Source: Eubacterium maltosivorans
GTDB lineage: Bacteria > Bacillota > Clostridia > Eubacteriales > Eubacteriaceae
Assembly: GCF_002441855.2 (NCBI RefSeq)
Contig: NZ_CP029487.1
Location: 1,426,001 to 1,490,000, forward strand
DNA length: 64,000 nucleotides
Direction of reading: 5' to 3'
Of this stretch, positions 31,133 through 40,826 are shown in pieces (position 1 is the first letter of the stretch; the number at the start of each line of letters is the position of its first letter). Both the position numbers and the translations under genes were made by a program. The notes under the pieces were generated by a model that was not told where the DNA came from, did not search any database, and worked only from the letters and a program-made list of their open reading frames with translations.

Positions 31133-31675
31133 ATGGGATACTGGCACAGCCGCGGTCTGCGCGGCAGCTATCTTGAAGAATGTATTAACCAGACCAACAA
31201 AATTTACCTTGAGCAGGGGCTGGCTGTTGTCCAGAAGCTTCCGACCGCCATTAAGCCCATAGAGCTGGACCCAGGCAAGGGAACCATTAAGCTGGCTTAC
31301 TTTGAAGAAAAAAGCACCGTCGATTACATGGGCAATGTCCAGGGGATTCCCATCTGTTTTGACGCCAAGGAGACCAACCAGAAGCGGCTTCCTATCGCCA
31401 ATATACACGAGCACCAGATCGAGTTCATGGACGCCTTTAACCGGCAGGAGGGCTTGTCTTTTCTCATCGTTTGGTTTAAACTATTTGATGAACACTACTT
31501 ATTGCCCTACGAGACTTTAAAGGCCTACTGGGACGCTGCCAAAAAAGATGGCCGCAAGTCTATTCCCTACGCTGCCTTTGATAAAAAATATCAGATTCAT
31601 CCCTGCGGCAATATTCTGGTGCACTACCTTGAGACGCTTAACGTCTACTTAAATAATAAAGGAGAAACATCATGA
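31133..31675 (+). CDS. recU: Holliday junction resolvase RecU
   Basis: 180 aa. HSRGLRGSYLEECINQTN, KLPTAIKPIE, FEEKSTVDYMGNVQGIPICF then DAKETNQKR, and HEHQIEFM are the RecU motifs, with the STVDY Asp and the DxK-type KET as the metal site. Resolves recombination intermediates in chromosomal repair. Its end overlaps the luxS start (ATGA). Confidence 0.95.
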   Translation: MGYWHSRGLRGSYLEECINQTNKIYLEQGLAVVQKLPTAIKPIELDPGKGTIKLAYFEEKSTVDYMGNVQGIPICFDAKETNQKRLPIANIHEHQIEFMDAFNRQEGLSFLIVWFKLFDEHYLLPYETLKAYWDAAKKDGRKSIPYAAFDKKYQIHPCGNILVHYLETLNVYLNNKGETS

Positions 31676-32151
31676 AAAAAATCGCAAGCTTTACTGTTAA
31701 CCATATTGATTTGCTGCGTGGAATTTACGTTTCACGCAAGGATTACTGCGGCGACGACTGTATCACCACCTTTGATATCCGCATGAAGGAGCCGAACCGC
31801 GAGCCGGTCATCAACACCGCTGAGCTCCATACCATCGAACATCTCGGCGCTACCTATCTGCGCAATGACCCTGAACTCAGCGAAAAGATCGTCTATTTTG
31901 GACCCATGGGCTGCCGTACCGGTTACTATCTGCTGATGAAGGGCGACCTTACCTCAAAGGATGTGGTTCCTCTGGTAACTGACCTCTTCAAGTTTATGGC
32001 TGATTTTGAGGGAGACGTCCCCGGAGCTGCTCCGAGAGACTGCGGTAACTATCTGGATATGAATCTGGGCATGGCAAAATATGAATCCAAAAAATTTCTC
32101 GATGAAGTTTTAATGAATCTGACCGAAGCCAATCTTATTTATCCTGAATAA
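31672..32151 (+). CDS. luxS: S-ribosylhomocysteine lyase
   Basis: 159 aa. Cleaves S-ribosylhomocysteine to homocysteine and the AI-2 precursor. HTIEHLGATYLRN (HxxEH iron ligands near residue 53-57), FGPMGCRTGYYLL (catalytic Cys) and CGNYLDMNL (third ligand region) are visible. Full length. Confidence 0.97.
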   Translation: MKKIASFTVNHIDLLRGIYVSRKDYCGDDCITTFDIRMKEPNREPVINTAELHTIEHLGATYLRNDPELSEKIVYFGPMGCRTGYYLLMKGDLTSKDVVPLVTDLFKFMADFEGDVPGAAPRDCGNYLDMNLGMAKYESKKFLDEVLMNLTEANLIYPE

Positions 32152-32171
32152 ACTTAAGAAGACCGCTTCAG

Positions 32172-32206
32172 CGGGCTGCCGACTCTGTATCGTCAGCCCG
32201 TTTTTT
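32172..32206 (+). terminator. luxS terminator
   Basis: CGGGCTG/CAGCCCG stem followed by TTTTTT. Confidence 0.85.
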
Positions 32207-32321
32207 AATCGGCGCTTGACAAAAGGAATATATACCTCACCCTATAGCCTTTTATCCACACCGGCACCAGTATGTCAAATAACTAAATAGAAGTAAAATT
32301 TTGCTCTCAAATTAAAAAATA

Positions 32322-32350
32322 TTGCAACCGGTTAAAAACTGTGCTATAGT
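32322..32350 (+). promoter_or_regulatory. Promoter of the hyd maturation operon
   Basis: TTGCAA and TATAGT with 17 bp spacing. Confidence 0.7.
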
Positions 32351-32356
32351 AAATTC

Positions 32357-32537
32357 ATGCTAGCAGCCCGGCTGTCAGAGAGGCTTCGCGCCAATCCTAA
32401 GCTATGCTGTCAGTTTTTACAAAAGTATCGTGCTGAAGGTAAGGGATTTTCCCAAACCGCGAAGGCGGGCAGATAACCATGGGTTGCCAGTGTGATCATT
32501 TTTTAATGAAATCGGCAAGCCTTATTTTGTTATGATC
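32357..32537 (+). ncRNA. Structured leader RNA, class not recognised
   Basis: About 180 nt between promoter and terminator with many stems: AGCCCGGCT, GGGATTTTCCC, CCGCGAAGGCGG and GGCA-AACC-ATG-GGTTGCC. GGGTTGCC (32481-32488) can instead pair with GGCAAGCC (32514-32521), an alternative that may decide whether the terminator forms. It does not match TPP, FMN, SAM, cobalamin, T-box, glycine, THF or Moco patterns as I know them. Confidence 0.6.
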
Positions 32538-32573
32538 GCTCCCTGAGCCTTTTTCGGCACAGGGAGCTTTTTT
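32538..32573 (+). terminator. Leader terminator upstream of the hyd genes
   Basis: GCTCCCTG and CAGGGAGC pair (extended by GCC/GGC around TTTTTC), followed by TTTTTT. Lies 40 bases before the first gene, so it must be conditional. Confidence 0.85.
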
Positions 32574-32613
32574 GCATTTTGATACTTTTACTTGACTAAG
32601 AAAGGAAGATGTT

Positions 32614-32868
32614 ATGGAAACACGAATTGCTTTAATCGGAATCATTGTTGAAAACCCCGAATCGGTGGAAAGCCTTAACGCCATCTTGCATGACTACTCC
32701 GAGTTTATTATTGGCAGAATGGGCATTCCCTACAAGCAGCGCAGCATATCTGTTATCAGTGTCATTGTCGACGCCCCTACGGATGTGATCAGCGCATTAT
32801 CCGGGAAGCTGGGTATGCTGCCCAATGTTAATGCCAAAACCGTTTATTCAAAATTACCATCACAATAA
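32614..32868 (+). CDS. TM1266-like putative iron-only hydrogenase system regulator
   Basis: 84 aa. ALIGIIVENPESVESLNAIL, then IIGRMGIPYKQRSISVISVI is the ACT/NikR-C-like fold of the TM1266 family, which is regularly next to hydE, hydG and hydF. It probably binds a small ligand, but the role is unproven. It lacks a DNA-binding domain. Confidence 0.9.
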   Translation: METRIALIGIIVENPESVESLNAILHDYSEFIIGRMGIPYKQRSISVISVIVDAPTDVISALSGKLGMLPNVNAKTVYSKLPSQ

Positions 32869-32871
32869 AGA

Positions 32872-33912
32872 ATGAAAGACTTAATCTGTAAGCTGGAGAA
32901 AAATGAGGCGCTGGAAAAAGCGGAATGGGTCCGTCTGATTGCCGGACAGACACCCGAGCTTTCGGCCTTTCTCTTTAAAAAAGCCCGATGTCAGGCTCAA
33001 AAATATTATGGAAACCGGATTTATACCCGCGGACTCATTGAATTCTCAAACTACTGTAAAAACGACTGCTACTACTGTGGTATCCGCAGAAGTAATGACC
33101 GCGTAAAACGCTACCGGCTTTCCGAAAATGACATAATGGACTGCTGTGCCGCAGGCTACAAACTGGGCTTCAGGACTTTTGTGCTTCAGGGCGGTGAGGA
33201 CCCTTGGTTTAACGACGACCGGATGTGCCGTATCGTCGGATATATCCGTCAGACTTACCCTGACTGTGCCATTACCCTGTCCCTGGGGGAACGCAGCGCT
33301 GAATCCTATAAACGTCTCTACGCTGCCGGTGCAAATCGTTATCTTCTGAGGCATGAAACGGCAGACTTTTCACATTACCACACCCTGCACCCAAAAGCGC
33401 TTTCTCCCAAAACACGCCAGAGCTGTCTTTATAATCTTAAAGCGATCGGCTATCAGGTGGGCACTGGCATGATGATTGGTTCACCCGGACAGACGGCTGA
33501 ACACCTGGCCGAGGATCTTTTATTCATGAAAGCGCTGGAGCCGTCTATGATCGGCATAGGGCCTTTTATTCCCCAGAAGGATACCCCTTTTGGCAGAGAA
33601 AGGCCCGGCACTCTGGAGCAGACCCTATTCTTAATCGGGCTGATCCGTCTCATGCTGCCAAACGCCTTGATACCGGCAACCACTGCTCTGGGTACAATTG
33701 ACCCCAGTGGGCGTGAAAAAGGTGTACTGGCAGGCGCCAACGTAGTGATGCCTAACCTGTCACCTCTTTCTGTGAGAAAAAAATACGCCTTGTATGACAA
33801 TAAAATCTGCACCGGTGACGAGGCAGCTGAGTGCCGGTCCTGCCTTCAAAACCGTATGCGCCAGATCGGATATGATCTGACTGTAGACCGCGGTGACGCG
33901 GCGAAAAAATAA
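32872..33912 (+). CDS. hydE: [FeFe] hydrogenase maturase HydE
   Basis: 346 aa radical SAM enzyme acting on a synthon for the dithiomethylamine part of the H-cluster. ARCQAQKYYGNRIYTRGLIE precedes the cluster motif YCKNDCYYCGIRR (CxxxCxxC near residue 62). ERSAESYKRLYAAGANRYLL and IGIGPFIPQKDTPF are later family blocks. Starts three bases after the TM1266-like gene. Confidence 0.95.
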   Translation: MKDLICKLEKNEALEKAEWVRLIAGQTPELSAFLFKKARCQAQKYYGNRIYTRGLIEFSNYCKNDCYYCGIRRSNDRVKRYRLSENDIMDCCAAGYKLGFRTFVLQGGEDPWFNDDRMCRIVGYIRQTYPDCAITLSLGERSAESYKRLYAAGANRYLLRHETADFSHYHTLHPKALSPKTRQSCLYNLKAIGYQVGTGMMIGSPGQTAEHLAEDLLFMKALEPSMIGIGPFIPQKDTPFGRERPGTLEQTLFLIGLIRLMLPNALIPATTALGTIDPSGREKGVLAGANVVMPNLSPLSVRKKYALYDNKICTGDEAAECRSCLQNRMRQIGYDLTVDRGDAAKK

Positions 33913-33934
33913 TTTTAGCTAAGGAAGTATCAAA

Positions 33935-35353
33935 ATGTACAATAAGGAATCATTAACCGCAACCGAGTTCATTAACCATGAAGAAATTTTAGAAACCCTT
34001 GAATATGCAAAAGCCAATAAAAATAACCGGGAGCTCATCGACAGCCTCATCGAACGTGCGGCGGACTGCAAAGGTCTGACCCATCGTGAAGCCGCTGTTT
34101 TACTGGAATGTGATCTTGAGGATGAAAATGAAAAAATGTATTCCCTTGCCAAGGAAATCAAACAGAAATTTTATGGCAACCGCATTGTTATGTTCGCTCC
34201 GCTTTATCTGTCAAATTACTGTATCAACGGGTGTGTCTACTGCCCTTATCACCGCCAGAATAAGCATATCCGGCGAAAAAAACTGACTCAGGAGGAAATA
34301 CGCGACGAGGTTATTGCCCTTCAGGATATGGGGCATAAGCGCCTGGCGCTGGAGACCGGTGAAGATCCAGCCAACAATCCCATCGAGTATGTGCTGGAAA
34401 GTATCCAGACCATTTACGGCATCAAACATAAAAACGGCGCGATCCGCCGCGTCAATGTCAATATTGCCGCCACTACAGTAGAAAACTATAAAAAGCTTAA
34501 AGATGCCGGCATTGGCACTTACATTTTATTCCAGGAAACCTACCATAAGGAAAACTATGAAAAACTGCACCCCACAGGACCCAAGCATGACTACGCTTAC
34601 CATACAGAGGCAATGGACCGCGCCATGGACGGCGGCATTGATGATGTGGGTATCGGCGTTTTATTTGGGCTCAACATGTACCGCTACGACTTTGTAGGGC
34701 TTTTAATGCACGCCGAGCATCTAGAAGCTGCAAAGGGCGTTGGCCCGCACACCATCTCTGTCCCGCGAATCCGCTCCGCAGATGATATTGATCCCGATTC
34801 CTTTTCTGACGCCATTTCTGATGAAATTTTCCAGAAAATCGTCGCTGTTCTGCGCATCGCTGTGCCTTACACCGGTATGATTATCTCGACCCGCGAATCC
34901 CAGAAGACCCGTGAAAAAGTTCTGGATTTGGGGATTTCCCAGATCAGCGGAGGCTCCAGCACCTCAGTGGGCGGCTACGTCGAGCCTGAAAAGGAAGAGG
35001 ATAACTCAGCCCAGTTTGACGTCAGCGATACCCGTACCCTTGATGAAGTCGTCAACTGGCTGCTGCAGCTTGGCTATATTCCAAGCTTCTGTACAGCCTG
35101 CTACCGAGAAGGGCGTACTGGAGATCGGTTCATGAGCCTGGTAAAATCCGGCCAGATCGCCAACTGCTGCCAGCCCAATGCGCTGATGACACTGAAAGAA
35201 TACCTTGAGGATTATGCCAGTCCAGATACCAAGGCCAAGGGCGACTTTGTCATTAACGAAGAATTAAAGGATATTCCAAAAGATAAGGTGCGGAATATCG
35301 CCATTGAAAATCTCAAGGCCATCTCCCAGGGCCAGCGGGATTTCCGCTTCTGA
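33935..35353 (+). CDS. hydG: [FeFe] hydrogenase maturase HydG
   Basis: 472 aa. Splits tyrosine to give CO and cyanide ligands. Radical SAM cluster in LSNYCINGCVYCPYHRQN (near residue 93). The C-terminal auxiliary-cluster motif CTACYREGRTGDRFM with a further Cys about 20 residues on (ANCC) is present. ThiH-like. AAGGAAG upstream of ATG. Confidence 0.97.
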   Translation: MYNKESLTATEFINHEEILETLEYAKANKNNRELIDSLIERAADCKGLTHREAAVLLECDLEDENEKMYSLAKEIKQKFYGNRIVMFAPLYLSNYCINGCVYCPYHRQNKHIRRKKLTQEEIRDEVIALQDMGHKRLALETGEDPANNPIEYVLESIQTIYGIKHKNGAIRRVNVNIAATTVENYKKLKDAGIGTYILFQETYHKENYEKLHPTGPKHDYAYHTEAMDRAMDGGIDDVGIGVLFGLNMYRYDFVGLLMHAEHLEAAKGVGPHTISVPRIRSADDIDPDSFSDAISDEIFQKIVAVLRIAVPYTGMIISTRESQKTREKVLDLGISQISGGSSTSVGGYVEPEKEEDNSAQFDVSDTRTLDEVVNWLLQLGYIPSFCTACYREGRTGDRFMSLVKSGQIANCCQPNALMTLKEYLEDYASPDTKAKGDFVINEELKDIPKDKVRNIAIENLKAISQGQRDFRF

Positions 35354-35384
35354 TTGTTTTGCCAGACATTAAAAAGGAGTACCT

Positions 35385-36578
35385 ATGAGCTTAACATCCA
35401 CCCCTCGTTCAAACCGGCTTCATATTGGAATTTACGGAAAACGCAACAGCGGCAAATCTTCATTGATCAACGCCCTGACCGGCCAGAAAATCGCACTGGT
35501 CTCTGACGTGGCAGGCACCACCGCCGACCCTGTTTACAAATATATGGAGATCCACGGTATCGGCCCCTGTATGTTTATCGACACTGCCGGCTTCGACGAC
35601 GTCGGCGAGCTCGGCGAAATGCGCGTTGGGCAGACCCGCAAGGCTATGGATAAAACTGATATTGCCCTTGTAGTCTGGGGAGATACCCAGACCGAAGAAG
35701 AATACGACTGGATCGACGCCTTTAAAAAGCGGAATACGCCCGTTATTCCCGTTATCAACAAATCAGATATTCTGACCGATATTGAGCCGCTGGCCCTCGA
35801 AATCAAAGCCCGTCTTGGAGTGCCCCCTCTGATTGTCAGCGCAAAAACAAGAGAAGGCATGGATCATATACGAGAAGCGCTGATCCGCTCACTTCCCAAG
35901 GATTATGAGGCTGAGAGCATTACTGGCAATTTGTGTTCAGACAGTGATCTGGTCATGCTGATCATGCCACAGGATACCCAGGCGCCTAAGGGACGGCTTA
36001 TCCTGCCGCAGGTACAGACGATCCGCGAGCTTTTAGATAAAAAGTGTATTGTCCACAGCGCCACTGCTGACCGTTTTGATGAGGCCATCGCCTGTCTGGC
36101 GAACCCGCCAAAGCTTATCATCACAGATTCTCAGGTCTTTAAAACCGTTTATGACAAAAAGCCCCCTGAAAGCAAGCTTACTTCCTTTTCAGTGCTGTTT
36201 GCCGCTTACAAGGGCGATCTGGACTACTTTGTTGAAGGATCCAAGGCTCTTGACCATTTGACAGAGAGCTCCAGGATTCTCATCGCAGAGGCCTGCACCC
36301 ACGCGCCTCTCGAAGAGGATATCGGCCGCGAAAAAATTCCAAACATGCTCAGAAAGCGTGTCGGTAAAGGCCTGAGTGTTGACGTCGTAGCTGGGAATGA
36401 TTTTCCCCAGGACCTGACGCCTTATGACTTGGTGATTCACTGCGGCGGCTGTATGTTTAACCGCAAGCACGTACTCTCAAGAGTTGAACGTGCCCGAAGC
36501 CAGGGGGTGCCTATGTGCAACTACGGCGTCACCATCGCCCACCTTTCAGGTATTCTGGATAAAATCGACCTGGTATAA
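35385..36578 (+). CDS. hydF: [FeFe] hydrogenase maturation GTPase HydF
   Basis: 397 aa. GTPase domain with GKRNSGKSSLINAL (P-loop), DVAGTTADPV, DTAGFDDVGEL and INKSD. The C-terminal cluster domain has ACTHAPLEEDIGREK and HCGGCMFNRKHV, supplying the conserved CxH...HCxxC ligands. Scaffold that carries the di-iron precursor to the hydrogenase. The hydrogenase structural genes are not in this window. Confidence 0.97.
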   Translation: MSLTSTPRSNRLHIGIYGKRNSGKSSLINALTGQKIALVSDVAGTTADPVYKYMEIHGIGPCMFIDTAGFDDVGELGEMRVGQTRKAMDKTDIALVVWGDTQTEEEYDWIDAFKKRNTPVIPVINKSDILTDIEPLALEIKARLGVPPLIVSAKTREGMDHIREALIRSLPKDYEAESITGNLCSDSDLVMLIMPQDTQAPKGRLILPQVQTIRELLDKKCIVHSATADRFDEAIACLANPPKLIITDSQVFKTVYDKKPPESKLTSFSVLFAAYKGDLDYFVEGSKALDHLTESSRILIAEACTHAPLEEDIGREKIPNMLRKRVGKGLSVDVVAGNDFPQDLTPYDLVIHCGGCMFNRKHVLSRVERARSQGVPMCNYGVTIAHLSGILDKIDLV

Positions 36579-36617
36579 ACAAAGGAGACAACGCGAATGC
36601 GCTGTCTCCTTTGTTTT
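36579..36617. terminator. Bidirectional terminator
   Basis: Perfect 12-bp stem ACAAAGGAGACA/TGTCTCCTTTGT, flanked by TTT on the plus side. Separates hydF from the convergent gene. Confidence 0.85.
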
Positions 36618-36621
36618 CTGC

Positions 36622-38991
36622 TTAACTTTTCTTTTTAACAAGTTCTAAAAAATCATTCTCTTCAAGAGGCCTGGAGTAATAGTAGCCCTGTATGTAGTCC
36701 GCTCCGCAGCGAATCATACAGTTCAGGTCTTCTTCTGTTTCGACCCTCTCGGCAACGACCTTAACATCTTTTATTTTGATCATCTCAACCATTTTCCGAA
36801 CAAACTCAAATTGTTCCTGATTCTGCTGTACCTGCTGCACCAGATGATGATCCAGCTTGACAAAGGCAAAAGGAACCTGGGAAAAATAGGAAATATTGCC
36901 CTCGCCCGAACCAAAATTGTCCATAACAATGCAAATTCCGGCTGCATGCATCTGGTTCAGGACATCAATGGCTGCCGGAAAAGACTGCAGCAGCAAGGCT
37001 TCTGTGATTTCCACACAAATCTGATCCGGCGTAATACCGGATTCATGGATAATATTCAGGGTTTTCTTTCCATAATTCTGATCCACCAGCTGCTGTACCG
37101 ACAGATTGACCGTAATATTTTCAATGCTTGTTCCCTGGCTTGACAAAAACTTCATGGTTTTGCAGGCCCTTCTCAATACCAGTTCTCCGACCTCTGTTAC
37201 CAGATTATTCTTTTCAGCCACCCGTATGGCCTCATAAGGCGGAATGTACTGTCCATTTTCATCCTGAAGACGCATCAGAGCTTCAGCTGTGGTATAGCAT
37301 TTCTTTCTGTAATCATAAACCGGCTGATACCAAACGTCAAAATTCTGAAGCTCGATCTGTTTGTTTAGCAGCTCGAGAATTTTACTCTCACGTTCCACAT
37401 CATTGAGTACAGTCTGGTTATAAACAACGACGCTTTCTTCACTGAATTTTTTCGCAAAGCTCAGCGCTTGCCAGAGCCTCCTCACCAGTTCCTCAGCATT
37501 ATCACCATGTTCAGGATAACGGCAGATACCAACCTTGTATTTAAGCTGAAAGCTGGCAGCGCCAACAGTTATCTCTGAATCCATCAGCTTTTGCAGTTCC
37601 AGCTGAATTCCATCATCACCATCCTGCATAGCATTTATGCCCATAAAACGGTCGCCGTAGACATGATAGATCTGATCTCCAAAAATCTTTTGGAGGCCAC
37701 TGCTAATGCTCAAAAGAATCTCATTCCCGGTTTCAATCGAAAAAATCCGATTGTATTTTCCAAAATTTGCCACGTCGAGCATATAGATTGTAAAAGGTTC
37801 CTTTTTTCGAATAAAGCGAAGAATATCCTGATAGCCCTTCGGAAAATTCGCCAAATTCAGATGAAAGTCCATAAAAGCAGCTTTTTCAAGTTTTTCACAA
37901 TAGCTTAACAGAGTATCAGACAGGGCGTTTAAATCTTCATCATTATAATGTCCAAAATCAAGTCCTTCTTCACCTTCAAATATACGCTGGCATCGTTCTT
38001 TCATCTCCCGCACCGGGCGTTTCATCCGGCTGTAAAAATAATAAAGCACAAAACCAAAAATACCCAGTAAAATAATGGTCAAAACAATCTGATAGGCCGA
38101 GTACTTCAAAATCGTTTGGAAGATTACTCGGCTGCTTACAGAGGTCATAAGCGCCATAGGATACTGATCGTCCCTGGCCACAAAGCCGATCATTTTTTGC
38201 CCATCCGAGTCGGCATAGGTAAAGGAATCGTATGTATTTTCGGTTTCGATTATTCCTTCCAAAAGTCCAGAACAGTTGACCACTTCTTCGTTGGCATCGC
38301 TGAGACTGAGATCCCCTTTTGTTGCTACCGGCATCCAGCTGTCACTGTCAAACAGAATCGTGCTCCGCTCATTTTCGCTGTCGGGCAGACTGATAAAATC
38401 ATTATCATAATACAAGCTGATGCAACCAAGGTACTCGCCGTCTGCAGACCAGACCGGAGCACATACCTCTACCACAGCTTCATCTTTATAAGTGGTAAAA
38501 TCTACCCGGTATGAGACTCCCTGAAAATAATCCGGCGTGTTATCCATTGTACTGCTATCCAGCTCGTCAATAACCTGAAGCGCTGTATTTTTAAGATAAA
38601 TCCGATTATCTTTTCCCAGAATACGCATACCGACATAGTTTGGCATCAGCTTCACAGCCTCTTCGACCACATGGATCGCTTCCTTTTCTCTATCGCCTCC
38701 ATCAGCGATACCCTCCCCACCTTCCAGCAGTGTACTGATACTGGCACTGGTGCTGAGATAAAGGGTTTCATCACCCAGGTTGTCAATGGTATCTGCAAGC
38801 ATCGCCTCTGCGGTTTCTGTTTGGTGTCGGAGGTTATTTCGATAAATATCCAAGTTGAAAAAATACGTTAAAATCATGGACCCAATCAACATCGCCACAA
38901 ATACGAGAATTAAGATTCGCAGAAGTGTAAAATAAAAAAGGTTATCTTTCTCCTCTTTTGGAGAGCTTTTCCGTAAAATTTGACGTTTCAT
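36622..38991 (-). CDS. Membrane sensor with degenerate GGDEF and EAL domains
   Basis: 789 aa. TM 1 at residues about 22-45, a long extracytoplasmic sensor region (about 46-290), TM 2 near 300-322, then a GGDEF-like domain where the motif reads YGDRF, and a C-terminal EAL domain (about 540-785). The EAL motif is AEALMR and ENITVNLSVQQL, EITEALLL, KLD and AERVE are kept. The catalytic DDFGTG motif, however, is DNFGSG, losing the second Asp. Probably a c-di-GMP effector or inactive enzyme rather than a strong phosphodiesterase. Confidence 0.9.
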   Translation of the reverse strand: MKRQILRKSSPKEEKDNLFYFTLLRILILVFVAMLIGSMILTYFFNLDIYRNNLRHQTETAEAMLADTIDNLGDETLYLSTSASISTLLEGGEGIADGGDREKEAIHVVEEAVKLMPNYVGMRILGKDNRIYLKNTALQVIDELDSSTMDNTPDYFQGVSYRVDFTTYKDEAVVEVCAPVWSADGEYLGCISLYYDNDFISLPDSENERSTILFDSDSWMPVATKGDLSLSDANEEVVNCSGLLEGIIETENTYDSFTYADSDGQKMIGFVARDDQYPMALMTSVSSRVIFQTILKYSAYQIVLTIILLGIFGFVLYYFYSRMKRPVREMKERCQRIFEGEEGLDFGHYNDEDLNALSDTLLSYCEKLEKAAFMDFHLNLANFPKGYQDILRFIRKKEPFTIYMLDVANFGKYNRIFSIETGNEILLSISSGLQKIFGDQIYHVYGDRFMGINAMQDGDDGIQLELQKLMDSEITVGAASFQLKYKVGICRYPEHGDNAEELVRRLWQALSFAKKFSEESVVVYNQTVLNDVERESKILELLNKQIELQNFDVWYQPVYDYRKKCYTTAEALMRLQDENGQYIPPYEAIRVAEKNNLVTEVGELVLRRACKTMKFLSSQGTSIENITVNLSVQQLVDQNYGKKTLNIIHESGITPDQICVEITEALLLQSFPAAIDVLNQMHAAGICIVMDNFGSGEGNISYFSQVPFAFVKLDHHLVQQVQQNQEQFEFVRKMVEMIKIKDVKVVAERVETEEDLNCMIRCGADYIQGYYYSRPLEENDFLELVKKKS

Positions 38992-39123
38992 TTTATATCC
39001 TTAAAACCTTCTACTTTGGGGGTATGTTTTATTGTACCATATGGCTATACTTCTGTCTACCACAGAAAACGGTATGAAATATTTTCATTCAACAAAATCC
39101 GCATATTATAGGCATTTCAAGCA

Positions 39124-39158
39124 TAAAAAAACATTCCGGAAAATTTGCCGGAATGTTT
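39124..39158 (-). terminator. Terminator of the membrane protein gene
   Basis: On the minus strand AAACATTCCGG and CCGGAATGTTT pair, followed by a T run. Confidence 0.8.
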
Positions 39159-39166
39159 AAGATTTT

Positions 39167-40015
39167 TCAAGACTCTTTTTTCTTACTTTTTTTGTCATCC
39201 TTGGTATCATCTGAACGGCCGAGCATTTTATCAAAAAGACGTTCCAGGATGTCTTTCTTTTTACCTTTGCCTTCAAATTCCTTGGTACGGCGGTTTATTT
39301 TATTGGCCATACCCTTTGCAATCTGGATAGTTTCAGCGTTCTCATCAGGCAACAAAGCGTTCCATTCTCTAAAAAGCTTGCCATTGACTGTCATGGCCTC
39401 ATAGTTGATCGCCAGCACACGGTAAACGTGATGTCCATTGTCATGCTCTTTCACCTTGGCTCTGGCGCGGTTCCAGGAATGATAGCGGCCCATCATATAA
39501 GCCTGATCCTCACTGATAATGGAGCAATAAGGTTTATTCGTTGCTCTCAAACGGAAAGAATTTGGTGCAATAAGCACAAATATTACCGCAGTGACTGCAA
39601 AGAACGCCCCAAAGGCTACAGCCAGCATCTTGCTTTCCTCACTCAAAAGGAAAAACAGGATGACCGATAAAACAATGATAATCGCCAGCAGTATAAAAAA
39701 CTTCTTTTTACTGGCTTTTTTTTGGATTGCATTGAGCTCGCCAATAAAGCTTTCATATAAAGCGTCATCGTATTCCCAACGGATTTTTTCTGCATCGCTT
39801 TTTATAAAATTTTCAAATGCCTTGTAGCGTTTGAAATAAAACAAGGCAAAAATAATGCCGCCGGCGATCAGGATAATTCCAAAATAATTGCAATAAAACT
39901 GGTATGGGCCGATATCCGCCACCATACCAGGTACAAAGACCACCAGGACGCCCAAAACGGATGCGACCAAAGATAAAATAATGTTCAGCTTTAATGGATT
40001 TTGAATGTCATTCAT
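39167..40015 (-). CDS. Four-helix membrane protein of unknown function
   Basis: 282 aa. Hydrophobic segments near residues 10-30, 40-60, 103-120 and 125-150, with a cytoplasmic Lys/Asp-rich C-terminal tail (KGKKKDILERLFDKMLGRSD). No family recognised. It is a single gene between its own terminator and the thyX gene. Confidence 0.75.
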   Translation of the reverse strand: MNDIQNPLKLNIILSLVASVLGVLVVFVPGMVADIGPYQFYCNYFGIILIAGGIIFALFYFKRYKAFENFIKSDAEKIRWEYDDALYESFIGELNAIQKKASKKKFFILLAIIIVLSVILFFLLSEESKMLAVAFGAFFAVTAVIFVLIAPNSFRLRATNKPYCSIISEDQAYMMGRYHSWNRARAKVKEHDNGHHVYRVLAINYEAMTVNGKLFREWNALLPDENAETIQIAKGMANKINRRTKEFEGKGKKKDILERLFDKMLGRSDDTKDDKKSKKKES

Positions 40016-40055
40016 ACTTTTTCCAACCTTTTTAAATTTTTATGCACACCTGTCC

Positions 40056-40826
40056 TTATAAAGCTTTAAAGGTTTCTCGAACTTCATTGATCTTGCCGCA
40101 GCTCATTGCGCCTTCAGGGCAAGGGCCTTCCACACAACGCGGACCGGCATTTTTAAATAAGATCGGTGCAACCTTGCGGCATTCCACCAGCATGGCGATG
40201 GCACAGGCGCGGATTTCCCACTGGGCACGCATGCAGCAACGCTGGTTAAAGAAATGCAGCAGCTCACGGACATTCATAGTGACCACAATTTTTGTTTCAC
40301 AGGCATTCGGCAATACAAAACGGGCATCCTCGATTCCCTGTTTTTCTGCCATGTTCGCAGCCTGTTTTTCAGACTTTCCCTCTGCCATCAATTCCTGCTT
40401 ATGCTTTTCAATGAGCTTTTCAGCAATCACATCATAGGAATGCTGGGCATTTTCCATCGCGCGGATATACTCTTCCTTTGCCTCTGGAATATTCGCAATC
40501 TCATAAGGCACAATGTAATTAAACTGTCCCTCTGTAACATAGCGCTGAGATTTCTGGCTAAAGCTTGCCATCCGGTGTCGTACCAGCTGGTGAGTCAGGG
40601 CGCGGCTCACACCTTCAATTGCAAAGGTAAAACTGGCGTGTTCAATGGGGGATGCGTGTCCCATATCCATCAGGCGGTTTAAAAATTTATCTACATTTTC
40701 CGGGGTCAGATCCTCCATAATTTCCGCGGCGCCAGCGTGGGAATAACAGAGTTTAGCAGCAGCAGCCACAAGCTTTTCCGGTTCGGGGGTATGCTCGATT
40801 AACGTAACACTGAGTTTGGTTTCCAT
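40056..40826 (-). CDS. thyX: Flavin-dependent thymidylate synthase (chromosomal)
   Basis: 256 aa. [14 protein letters not shown] near residue 82 is the ThyX motif. [20 protein letters not shown] and [20 protein letters not shown] are the flanking conserved blocks. No ThyA is seen. It is only distantly similar to the prophage ThyX at 5174, which argues for separate origins. Confidence 0.97.
   Translation of the reverse strand: METKLSVTLIEHTPEPEKLVAAAAKLCYSHAGAAEIMEDLTPENVDKFLNRLMDMGHASPIEHASFTFAIEGVSRALTHQLVRHRMASFSQKSQRYVTEGQFNYIVPYEIANIPEAKEEYIRAMENAQHSYDVIAEKLIEKHKQELMAEGKSEKQAANMAEKQGIEDARFVLPNACETKIVVTMNVRELLHFFNQRCCMRAQWEIRACAIAMLVECRKVAPILFKNAGPRCVEGPCPEGAMSCGKINEVRETFKAL

Noticed and set aside
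32340-32573. T-box, cobalamin, SAM or Moco riboswitch identity for the hyd leader
   Set aside because: None of the conserved boxes of these classes is present (no TGGxACCGCG with specifier loop, no GCCACTG, no SAM-I core). Left unclassified.
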